Of a DNA stretch of 7,423 nt, positions 1-6,155 are shown one piece after another. Each line of letters starts with the position of its first letter. The first letter of the stretch is position 1. The position numbers were made by a program, and so were the translations under genes. The notes below the pieces were generated by a model. The model worked only from the letters and a program-made list of their open reading frames with translations. It was not told the origin of the DNA and did not search any database. The stretch lies in assembly GCA_018715025.1 (NCBI GenBank), contig DVMK01000250.1:1-7423 (forward strand). Direction: 5' to 3'. The DNA is from Candidatus Caccousia avistercoris. GTDB lineage: Bacteria > Bacillota > Clostridia > Oscillospirales > Acutalibacteraceae.

Positions 1-1
1 G

Positions 2-838
2 GAGTTTGCCAATTATGCTGCCAGGCAGGGCTTTGCGGTGGCAGTCAACGACCACTTGGGCCATGGAAAGTCTGTTTCGAAGGGTGGTTCCTATGGCTAT
101 TTCGGGGAAGGCGGCGCGCAGAATATGGTGCGAGACATGCACAAGCTGTGCGGGCTGATGCGCCGGGAGTACCCCGGCGTCCCCTATTTCCTCATGGGGC
201 ACAGCATGGGTTCTTTTCTGGCCCGTTCCTATGCGGCCCAGTATGGGGAAGAGCTGGCGGGCGCCGTGTTCATGGGCACCTGCGGCCCGCAGAACCGGGC
301 CGTTCTGGCGGGGCAGCGCAGGGTGGCCGACCATATTGTGGAAAAGCTGGGCCCCAAGGCCCACCACCCTGTATTCGCCCGTCTTTCCACCGAACGCTTC
401 AACAAGGCCTTCGCCCCCAACCGGACAGACAGCGACTGGGTCACCAGGGACGAGGCGGAGGTGGATCGGTATGTGGCGGATCCCCTCTGCGGGTTTGACC
501 TGACGGTTTCCGGCTACCGGGATATTGTGTACCTGCAGTCTGAGGTTACCAGCGAGGCGTGGTTCCGGCAGCTTCCCAAGGGGCTGCCCATTCTGCTCAT
601 CTCCGGCGACCAGGACCCTCTGGGGGATTTCGGCAGGGGGATCCAGCGGCTTTCCGCCCGTTTGGCAGAGACGGGCCACCAGGTGGAGACCGTCCTGTAC
701 CGGGGGGCGCGGCACGCCCTCATCACAGAAACCAACCGGGACGAAGTGTTTGCAGACCTTCTCTCTTTCCTGCGGGAGCACTGTCCCAAGGAGGAGGGGG
801 GCTCTTCTCCGGAGCATCCGGAGGCCTTCCCCGCCTAA
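2..838 (+). CDS. alpha/beta hydrolase (lysophospholipase / Hydrolase_4 type), 5' truncated
   Basis: This is the C-terminal part of a serine hydrolase of the alpha/beta-hydrolase fold, close to the monoacylglycerol lipase/lysophospholipase group (Hydrolase_4, S33-like). The frame is open to the left window edge and already reads as the conserved oxyanion-loop region (GFAVAVNDHLGHGKS), so the GTG at 38 is internal and the true start lies upstream. The nucleophile elbow GHSMGS has its Ser at codon 202-207 of the frame (bases about 203-205). The acid is the Asp of LLISGDQDPLGD, near base 610, and the catalytic His is in GARHALITE, near base 713. All three triad residues are present, so the enzyme is probably active. 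No signal peptide can be judged because the N-terminus is missing. The tail is short, acidic and Pro-rich. The natural substrate cannot be told from sequence; a lipid or carboxyl ester is the family expectation. A terminator follows 17 bases after the stop, so this is the last gene of its transcript. Confidence 0.88.
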   Translation, partial: EFANYAARQGFAVAVNDHLGHGKSVSKGGSYGYFGEGGAQNMVRDMHKLCGLMRREYPGVPYFLMGHSMGSFLARSYAAQYGEELAGAVFMGTCGPQNRAVLAGQRRVADHIVEKLGPKAHHPVFARLSTERFNKAFAPNRTDSDWVTRDEAEVDRYVADPLCGFDLTVSGYRDIVYLQSEVTSEAWFRQLPKGLPILLISGDQDPLGDFGRGIQRLSARLAETGHQVETVLYRGARHALITETNRDEVFADLLSFLREHCPKEEGGSSPEHPEAFPA

Positions 839-854
839 ACAGAATAAGGAAGGT

Positions 855-889
855 AAGGCGCGGCGGCTTTTTTGGCTGCCGCGCCTTTT
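855..889 (+). terminator. intrinsic terminator of the alpha/beta hydrolase gene
   Basis: A GC-rich stem pairs 855-867 with 875-887 (13 bp, one G-T wobble) around a short T-rich loop, and is followed by a T tract (886-889). It lies just after the hydrolase stop codon on the same strand. Confidence 0.85.
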
Positions 890-957
890 GCATCCTCTGG
901 AAAATTGTGAAATCTGTGGCACTTTATTGTGAATGAGTGGACAAAAGACAGAAAAAT

Positions 958-986
958 TTCCTTTTTTTCTGGATGTATGCTATAAT
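958..986 (+). promoter_or_regulatory. sigma-A promoter of nagB, extended -10
   Basis: A perfect TATAAT at 981-986 is preceded by TG and one base (978-980), giving an extended -10. The sequence 17 bp upstream (958-963, TTTCCT) is a poor -35, which an extended -10 can tolerate. The surrounding DNA is AT-rich in an otherwise GC-rich region. Transcription would start near 993, giving a leader of about 75 bases to the ATG at 1070. Confidence 0.7.
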
Positions 987-1069
987 TGAGATAAAAGAAT
1001 TGGGGCGCGGAGAAGCTGATGGCAGCCTCTGCCCGGGTGCCCACCGCAGACGGAAAGGATGTTTTCAGT

Positions 1070-1828
1070 ATGAGGATTATCAGTGCATCGAATTATGAGG
1101 GGATGAGCCGGAAGGCCGCCAGCCTTCTGGCCGCTCAGGTGGTGTTCAAGAGGGACAGCGTCCTGGGTCTTGCCACGGGCTCGACTCCTTTGGGGATTTA
1201 CCGCTGCCTGATTGACTGGTACCAGCAGGGGATTCTTGACTTTTCCGCTGTGCACAGCGTGAATCTGGACGAATACTGCGGCCTTTCGCCGGAGCACGAC
1301 CAAAGCTACGCCTATTATATGGACAGCAACTTTTTCCGGCATATCAACATTCAAAAGGAAAATACCCATATTCCCGACGGCCTGGCGGAGGATCCGGACG
1401 GGGAGGGCGCCCGGTATGACGCGCTCATCCGTTCTCTGGGCGGCACAGACATCCAGCTGCTCGGCATTGGCCATACGGGGCACATCGGCTTCAACGAGCC
1501 CGCCCCCCAGTTCGTGAAGCCCACGCACAGGGTAGAGCTGAACCGCAAGACCATCGAGGCCAACGCCCGCTTCTTTGCCTCTGAGGCGGACGTTCCCCGG
1601 TACGCCGTTACCATGGGCATCGGCTCCATCATGGCGGCGAAGAAAATCCTTCTGGCGGCCAACGGCGAAGGGAAGGCGGAAATTTTGTACGAGGCCTTTT
1701 TCGGGCCCATCACCCCGCAGGTTCCCGCCTCTATTCTTCAGCTTCACCCGGATGTGACGGTGGTGGCCGACGAGGCGGCCCTGCAGGTCATTGGGGAAAA
1801 GGCGCCGGAGGCGATGAAGGGCTGCTGA
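1070..1828 (+). CDS. nagB: glucosamine-6-phosphate deaminase
   Basis: NagB converts glucosamine-6-phosphate to fructose-6-phosphate and ammonia, the step that feeds amino sugars from chitin, mucin or peptidoglycan into glycolysis; it acts in the cytoplasm. The 252-residue product has the usual family length and all landmarks: the phosphate-binding loop LGLATGSTP (residues 32-40), NLDEYCGL with the catalytic Asp67, the active-site loop GIGHTGHIGFNEP (132-144) with His138 and Glu143, and the C-terminal LQLHPDVTVVAD. Residue 136 is Thr where E. coli has Asp141 and B. subtilis has Asn. The ATG at 1070 is chosen because homology begins exactly there (MRIISASNYE) and a GGAAAGGA site lies 10 bases upstream. 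An in-frame ATG at 1019, also with a GGAG site, would add 17 residues. The gene is monocistronic between two terminators and has its own promoter. No nagA is visible in the window. Confidence 0.95.
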   Translation: MRIISASNYEGMSRKAASLLAAQVVFKRDSVLGLATGSTPLGIYRCLIDWYQQGILDFSAVHSVNLDEYCGLSPEHDQSYAYYMDSNFFRHINIQKENTHIPDGLAEDPDGEGARYDALIRSLGGTDIQLLGIGHTGHIGFNEPAPQFVKPTHRVELNRKTIEANARFFASEADVPRYAVTMGIGSIMAAKKILLAANGEGKAEILYEAFFGPITPQVPASILQLHPDVTVVADEAALQVIGEKAPEAMKGC

Positions 1829-1866
1829 CGCAGCCCCCGGCGGAACAACAGAAACAGACATAACAA

Positions 1867-1914
1867 ACGGCTGGCGCCGGGGCTTTTATTGCCCATCCGG
1901 CGCCAGCCGTTTTT
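1867..1914. terminator. strong intrinsic terminator between convergent genes
   Basis: A perfect 14-bp stem (1867-1880 with 1897-1910) encloses a 16-base loop that can add three more pairs, and a T run follows at 1910-1914. It ends nagB on the plus strand. Read on the minus strand it is followed by a weaker T-rich stretch, so it probably also stops the convergent DUF2238-like transcript. Confidence 0.85.
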
Positions 1915-1939
1915 CTGCGGCCCCGCGGCAGGGCCCTTT

Positions 1940-2596
1940 TTATGAAGCGGGTTCCTCTTTCTGCATGGCGACGGTGTGGAAAACGCCCAGCAGGAAAGAG
2001 CGCTTCCCCCTTTTCATGTAGGCGTAAAGAGAGGGGAGCACGGCCAGCCCGCCCAGGTTGCACACAATCATATCCAGCATCGTGTCAGAAACGCCGGTGG
2101 TCAGAACGTTCTGCGGGTCGGTGCGGAAGAGAAGGCTTATGGCATACTCGCCTATTTCCCACAGCCCGCCGGCCCCCGCCACCACCGCCATGACAAAGGC
2201 GGCGGCCAGGGGGAAACGGGCCGCTTCCATCGATTTTTCCGGGGAGAGAAAATGGAACAGAAGCAGGCCGAACAGGGCCAGCGCCACGCCGGAAAGGGTA
2301 TGGGCCGCTTTGTCGTAATAGGGGACAAAGGCGTACCAGCGCAGGGCGAGCCCCACGGTGTACAGCAGAAATGCAAAAACATAAACCAGGAAATCCAGCT
2401 GGTGGCAGCGCCTGCGCTTTGTCACCTGGTAAAAAAGGCGCAGCAGCAGGGGCAGAAGCAGAAAGCCGAAGCCCAAGGCGGCGTAATACCACCGGCGCTG
2501 CAGGGTATTCCACAGCCCCACCCCCAGGTTAAAGGCCAGGAAAAGAGGGACGGCAATCCGGTTGATTGTTTGAAAAACCTGTTCTCTGTGCTCCAT
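1940..2596 (-). CDS. DUF2238/YjdF-like integral membrane protein
   Basis: This is a predicted inner-membrane protein of 218 residues with about six hydrophobic segments (roughly 13-30, 37-56, 68-90, 98-117, 129-146 and 178-192) and a Lys/Arg-rich C-terminal tail. The polar pattern within the membrane region matches the DUF2238 (YjdF) family: YYDKAAHTLSG (Asp95, His99), WEIGEY (Glu147, Glu150), then TTGVSDTMLDMIVCN (Asp171, Asp175, Asn180). The spacing of these acidic and His residues suggests a functional site or metal site, but no biochemical role is established for the family. The start at 2596 is chosen for its AAGGGGAG ribosome site six bases upstream. An alternative ATG at 2620 overlaps the pepT stop as ATGA and would add eight residues. 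It lies 20 bases downstream of pepT and is probably cotranscribed with it. Confidence 0.75.
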   Translation of the reverse strand: MEHREQVFQTINRIAVPLFLAFNLGVGLWNTLQRRWYYAALGFGFLLLPLLLRLFYQVTKRRRCHQLDFLVYVFAFLLYTVGLALRWYAFVPYYDKAAHTLSGVALALFGLLLFHFLSPEKSMEAARFPLAAAFVMAVVAGAGGLWEIGEYAISLLFRTDPQNVLTTGVSDTMLDMIVCNLGGLAVLPSLYAYMKRGKRSFLLGVFHTVAMQKEEPAS

Positions 2597-2616
2597 GGGA
2601 CTCTCCCCTTCCAAAT

Positions 2617-3825
2617 TCATTCCGCTGCCGCCAGGTTGCGCAGCACCTGCACCATGGCGTCCATGCTCTGCACGGGGATATACTCAAAACGGCCGTGGGC
2701 GTTGTGCCCGCCGGTGCTCAGGTTGGGGCAGGGCAGCCCCATGTAGGAAAGCCGGGCCCCGTCGGTGCCGCCCCGCACCGGCAGAATACGGGGGGTAACG
2801 CCCGCAGCTTCCATGGCCCTTTTGGCGTTTTCAATCAGGAACATGCAGGGCTCGATTTTTTCCCGCATGTTGTAGTAGGAATCGGTGAGGGTGACCTGCA
2901 CGGTGCCCTGCCCGTACTTTTCGTTCAGGTATGCGGCAATTTTCTCAAAGCGCGCCTTTTTCTCCTGGAATTTTCCCATGTGGTGGTCCCGCACAATGTA
3001 GTGGAGACTGGCCTTTTCTTCGTCGCCCGCCATGCGGTTCAGGTGCTGAAAGCCCTCGTACCCCTCGGTGTGGGCCGGGGTTTCCCAGGGCGGAAGCATG
3101 GAATGGAATTCCATGGCGATGAGAAGGGCGTTTTTCATTTTATTCTTTGCATCCCCCGGGTGGATATTCAAGCCATGAATTTCCACCTGGGCAGAGGCGG
3201 CGTTGAAGTTTTCGTATTCCAACTCGCCCAGCCTGCCGCCGTCCACCGTGTAGGCATACTGAGCGCCAAAGCCCTCCACGTCGAACAGGTCCGCGCCCCG
3301 GCCAATCTCCTCGTCGGGGGTAAAGCCGAAACACAGCTTGCCGTGGGGCAGCTTGTCCCGCTGAATTTCTTCAATGAGGGTCATAATTTCAGCCAGCCCC
3401 GCTTTGTCGTCCGCCCCCAGCAGGGTGGTTCCGTCGGTGACGATCAGATCCTGGCCCACATAGTCCGCCATGTGGGGGTATTGGGCGGGGCTCATCACAA
3501 TGCCCTGCTCCTGGTTCAGCACCAGGTCGCCGCCCTCATAGCGGACAATTTTGGCCTTGATGTCTCTGCCGCAGGCGTCGCAGGTGGTATCCATATGGGC
3601 GATGAAGCCCAGGGCAGGAGCATCGGTGGGGCAGTTGGCAGGCAGGGAGGCGTACACATAGCAGTGCTCGTCCACCCGGGCGTCCTCCAGCCCCAGGGAC
3701 TTCAGTTCCTCCACCAGGGCCCTGGCAAGCTCCCACTGGCCGGGGCTGCTGGGGCAGGCGCTGCTGTTCTCGTCAGAGGTGGTTTCATAGGCAATGTACC
3801 GCAAAAAACGTTCGTAAGCTCGCAT
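2617..3825 (-). CDS. pepT: peptidase T (tripeptide aminopeptidase, M20B)
   Basis: PepT is a cytoplasmic dizinc aminopeptidase that removes the N-terminal residue from tripeptides. The 402-residue protein fits the family length of about 405-410 and matches from end to end. By alignment with E. coli PepT, the zinc ligands are His77 (in HMDT), Asp139 (LLGADDKAG, bridging), Glu173 (TPDEEIG), Asp195 (YTVDGG) and His377 (near the C-terminus, GGHNAHG). The catalytic Asp79 and Glu172 are also present. The lid domain carries the family sequences ENFNAAS, TEGYEGF and DSYYNMREK, and the RGGTDGA substrate-binding motif is at 351-357. The ATG at 3825 follows a clear AAGGAGAAA site and gives the family N-terminus; the upstream open frame is only GC-driven readthrough. 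No signal peptide is present. It sits between the Imm5-like gene (128 bases upstream) and the DUF2238-like gene (20 bases downstream), all on the minus strand. Confidence 0.96.
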   Translation of the reverse strand: MRAYERFLRYIAYETTSDENSSACPSSPGQWELARALVEELKSLGLEDARVDEHCYVYASLPANCPTDAPALGFIAHMDTTCDACGRDIKAKIVRYEGGDLVLNQEQGIVMSPAQYPHMADYVGQDLIVTDGTTLLGADDKAGLAEIMTLIEEIQRDKLPHGKLCFGFTPDEEIGRGADLFDVEGFGAQYAYTVDGGRLGELEYENFNAASAQVEIHGLNIHPGDAKNKMKNALLIAMEFHSMLPPWETPAHTEGYEGFQHLNRMAGDEEKASLHYIVRDHHMGKFQEKKARFEKIAAYLNEKYGQGTVQVTLTDSYYNMREKIEPCMFLIENAKRAMEAAGVTPRILPVRGGTDGARLSYMGLPCPNLSTGGHNAHGRFEYIPVQSMDAMVQVLRNLAAAE

Positions 3826-3953
3826 GGCAGTTTCTCCTTTTTGTTTGGATTCCTTTGTGGGTTTCCTGTGTATGGACAGCCGTATCAGAAAGGGCCGCCT
3901 GTCCGGCGCATCCTCTCCTTCGGGGCTCCCAATTGTGAATATTCCGGGGCTTC
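3826..3953 (-). other. spacer between the Imm5-like gene and pepT
   Basis: These 128 bases hold the pepT ribosome site (about 3832-3840). I see no stem followed by a T run on the minus strand, so readthrough from the Imm5-like gene into pepT is possible, and no convincing promoter. An 8-base palindrome GAATATTC lies near 3937-3944. Two CGGGGCT direct repeats flank it, of unknown meaning. Confidence 0.4.
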
Positions 3954-4496
3954 TTACCGGAGCATGAAATCCGCCCACCCTCCCTGATACTGGCTCTCGT
4001 TTTCGCGCCAATACAGCAGCCGGCCGATATACTCCTGCTTCCGCCTTTCGACCGCTTCGGCGGCCTGCTCGATTCCCTGTGCCAAAACGATGGCGGTAAG
4101 GTCGTACATGGGGTACCCCATGGCGTGCCCGGCGGTATGGACGACAGCGCAGGCCTGTCCCACCGCGTGGCACATGGCAATGTCCTCTTTTCTGGAAATT
4201 TCCTTGGCAAAGGCGTGGCAGTCCAGAATTTTTCTCTGGGCCTGCCGCATTTTTATGATTCCGGCGGCCCAGCCCCGGGCGGCGGCCAAAGCTTCCTGGG
4301 GCCTTGCCTCCTCCGGGTATTTTTCGCCCAGCTTCGCAACGGTTTCTTCGGCAAAGGCAAGGGCCCACAGGGTGACAACCCTGTGGTTTTGCTCCTGAAG
4401 CAGCCGGGCAAGCTCCTGCAGGTACTCCGAATCCTTTGCAAACAAAACCTGGTTGTTCCGTTTCAGCCTTGCGCGCACTTCATCCGTCCAATCCAT
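3954..4496 (-). CDS. Imm5-like putative immunity protein
   Basis: This 180-residue soluble, helix- and Ala-rich protein resembles the Imm5-like family that databases label 'putative immunity protein'. The recognisable pattern is LWALAFAEE (43-51), EKYPEEARPQEALAAARGWAAG (residues 58-79, the typical 'YP-D-RP--AIEA-RAW--G' block), then a helical stretch with conserved His (His94, His110) and VVHTAGHAMGY (118-128, the family's 'AHV-THALG' block). The family name comes from domain-neighbourhood predictions; many members stand alone like this one, and the biochemical role is unknown. The ATG at 4496 follows a GGGGAGG site six bases upstream; an ATG at 4535 would add 13 residues but lacks a good site. 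No toxin gene or polymorphic toxin domain lies within the window. It starts 57 bases after the MocR regulator and precedes pepT, all on one strand. Confidence 0.7.
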   Translation of the reverse strand: MDWTDEVRARLKRNNQVLFAKDSEYLQELARLLQEQNHRVVTLWALAFAEETVAKLGEKYPEEARPQEALAAARGWAAGIIKMRQAQRKILDCHAFAKEISRKEDIAMCHAVGQACAVVHTAGHAMGYPMYDLTAIVLAQGIEQAAEAVERRKQEYIGRLLYWRENESQYQGGWADFMLR

Positions 4497-4553
4497 GGCG
4501 TCCCTCCCCTTTCCGCGGAATTTGCTCCATAACATACGGCAGATACATTTCCA

Positions 4554-5993
4554 TCATACTCCATCGTTATTGATTTCACAACCTGTTTTCTGTGAATTTT
4601 CCTCTTCCGCCCCCTGCGGGCGCTGGAAGCAGGGCAGGAAAGAGGCCCAGGCCTCCCCCAAAAGGCCAATCGCCTGGGGAATATCCTCCAAAGGAAGGCC
4701 GGAAAAGCTGAGTGCCAGGGAAGGGCCCAGCCCGCTGCGCCGGGGCCGCACCCGCAGGCCGTGCCGCGCCGCGGCCTGGCACATGGGCTGCGCCAGCGCC
4801 TCCGGCACAGGCAGGCTGTAGTACAGGGCCGTCTCCCGCAGGGTGAAGGGCATGCCGGGCAGCGCCTGGGCAAGGCAGCGGCCCATCTGCTGGCTTTTGG
4901 CGGCGTACAGCTTCCGCAGGCGGCGCAGGCGGCGTTCCATCTGCCCGCTGGAAATGTAGGCGGCCAGGGCCAGCTGTTCTATTTTGGAGGCGGTTTGGTT
5001 GTAGTTTTGGGCCCTGGCCCGGTACAGGGGCAGCAGGGCGGGGGGAAGGGCCATGTAGCCAACGCGCACCGAGGGCAGCAGCAGCTTGGAAAAGGAGCCC
5101 AGGTACGCCACCCGCTCTCCCCCCGCCATTCCCTGCATGGCGGGGATAGGCCGGGCGTTGTAGCGCAGCTCGCCGTTGTAGTCGTCCTCCACCAGGATGC
5201 CGCCCGTCTGCTGCGCCCAGGCCAGAAGCTGAAAGCGCCGGCTGGTGGGCATGGCGCTGCCGGAGGAAACCGGGGAAGAGGGGCTGACATAAGCCAGGCG
5301 CGCGCCGCACGCCAGCAGCGCCTCCGGGTCCAGCCCGTTTTGGTCGCTGGGCAGGCGGAGCACCTCCATGCCGCAGTCAGAAAACACCTGCTCTGCCTGG
5401 GCGAAGCCCCTTTCCTCAATGGCCACCCGCCGTTCCCCGGCCAGGCCGCACAGCAGATACAGAAGGGGCTGGCTGCCGGCCCCCACCACAAGCTCGTCCG
5501 CCCCGGCAGAAACGCCCCTGGCCCGGCTGGCGTACTGGGAGAGTGCCTGGCGCAGGGCTTTTTCCCCCTGGTGGTCGCCGTAGGAGACGATGAGTTCTTT
5601 CCGGTTCAACACGTCGCGCACATGGCGTTTCCAGATTTTTAGGTCGGCGTTTTCCCCGTCGGCACAGTCTGTGCCCAGGTTGTACCGGAAGCTTTCCCGC
5701 GAAGGGGGCGGCGCCAGGGACGGCCTGCGCGGGTGGGAAGGGGGCTGTTCCCCGGCCAGGACAAAATAGCCCCGCTTCGGTTCGCTTTTCAGGTAGCCCT
5801 CCACGCACAGCTGCTGGTAGGCGCCCTCCACCGTGGTGCGGCTCACCCCCAGATCCTCTGAAAATTTCCGAATGGAGGGCATCCGCTCCCCCTGCTTCAG
5901 CCGCCCGCCCTCCATGGCGGCTTTCAGGGAAAGGTACAGCTGCTGGTACAGGGGGCCGCCGCCCTCCTGCAGCTCAATGTAGTCGTAGGCCAA
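4554..5993 (-). CDS. MocR/PdxR-type transcription regulator (GntR wHTH + aminotransferase class I domain)
   Basis: This is a one-component regulator with an N-terminal GntR winged helix (about residues 11-78; GPLYQQLYLSLK, MPSIRKFSEDLGVSRTTVEGAYQQL, KRGYFV), a short Pro-rich linker (about 85-98), and a PLP-binding aminotransferase-like domain (about 105-450). The PLP lysine is Lys303 in GSFSKLLLPSVRVGY, and the cofactor-nitrogen Asp is in EDDYNGELRY (269-278). Family members use PLP or an aldimine as effector; PdxR controls vitamin B6 genes. I favour the TTG at 5993 (479 residues): it has a GAGGTG site seven bases upstream, and the 13 codons before it are AT-rich, unlike the gene body. An ATG at 6032 without a ribosome site would give 492 residues. 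The usual family motif after the PLP domain's 'YVSPS' is divergent here (SSPVSSGSAMP). It is divergent from an ECF S component, its likely target. Confidence 0.9.
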   Translation of the reverse strand: MAYDYIELQEGGGPLYQQLYLSLKAAMEGGRLKQGERMPSIRKFSEDLGVSRTTVEGAYQQLCVEGYLKSEPKRGYFVLAGEQPPSHPRRPSLAPPPSRESFRYNLGTDCADGENADLKIWKRHVRDVLNRKELIVSYGDHQGEKALRQALSQYASRARGVSAGADELVVGAGSQPLLYLLCGLAGERRVAIEERGFAQAEQVFSDCGMEVLRLPSDQNGLDPEALLACGARLAYVSPSSPVSSGSAMPTSRRFQLLAWAQQTGGILVEDDYNGELRYNARPIPAMQGMAGGERVAYLGSFSKLLLPSVRVGYMALPPALLPLYRARAQNYNQTASKIEQLALAAYISSGQMERRLRRLRKLYAAKSQQMGRCLAQALPGMPFTLRETALYYSLPVPEALAQPMCQAAARHGLRVRPRRSGLGPSLALSFSGLPLEDIPQAIGLLGEAWASFLPCFQRPQGAEEENSQKTGCEINNDGV

Positions 5994-6026
5994 ATCTGTA
6001 CACCTCGTTTTTTTATAAACTGTATA

Positions 6027-6064
6027 TTTCATTATGGACAGTTTTCTTTTATTATGGTAACACA
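6027..6064. promoter_or_regulatory. putative MocR operator: two direct repeats in the divergent promoter region
   Basis: ATTATGG occurs at 6031-6037 and again at 6051-6057, 20 bp apart (about two helical turns), each preceded by TTTC or TTTT. The second copy extends into GGTAACACA, which recurs inverted at 6145-6155. A candidate minus-strand promoter for the regulator (TTACCA at 6055-6060, CATAAT at 6031-6036, 18-bp spacer) lies inside the repeats, so binding would be expected to autoregulate the regulator. A weaker plus-strand promoter candidate is TGGACA (6035-6040) with TAACAC (6058-6063). Confidence 0.5.
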
Positions 6065-6144
6065 ACCAGAGAGAAAAGGCAATTGCGGTTCTCAAAACGA
6101 TGATTTCGCCGCGGCCCGCCCGGGCCCTCCGGCTGGAAAGGCAG

Positions 6145-6155
6145 TGTGTTACCAT
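6145..6155. promoter_or_regulatory. inverted third copy of the operator motif, over the transporter start codon
   Basis: TGTGTTACCAT here is the exact reverse complement of ATGGTAACACA at 6054-6064. It ends within the ATG of the S-component gene. It could be a regulator half-site (DNA level) or, if transcription starts upstream of 6054, the arm of a long-range RNA stem that hides the start codon. Confidence 0.45.

Noticed and set aside
904..933. CRP-type TGTGA-N6-TCACA site upstream of nagB
   Set aside because: Only TGTGA-like halves in the same orientation are present; there is no inverted partner, and CRP of this type is not expected in Clostridia.
980..1861. Large minus-strand open frame opposite nagB
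   Set aside because: It is the antisense shadow of a clear nagB gene and crosses its promoter.
1915..1941. Second terminator (GGCCC/GGGCC followed by T run) after the nagB terminator
   Set aside because: Only five pairs, adjacent to a far stronger terminator and overlapping the 3' end of the convergent gene; the T run is explained by that gene's stop region.
3874..3904. 6-bp inverted repeat upstream of pepT as a terminator
   Set aside because: The stem is short with a 19-base loop and no T tract, so it is too weak to support a terminator call.
1976..3987. Long plus-strand open frames opposite the DUF2238-like and pepT genes
   Set aside because: They mirror well-supported minus-strand genes, lack recognisable family features and come from GC-rich codon bias.
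3826..4368. Upstream in-frame extension of pepT to 4368
   Set aside because: It overlaps the Imm5-like gene in another frame, and the family N-terminus with a good ribosome site is at 3825.
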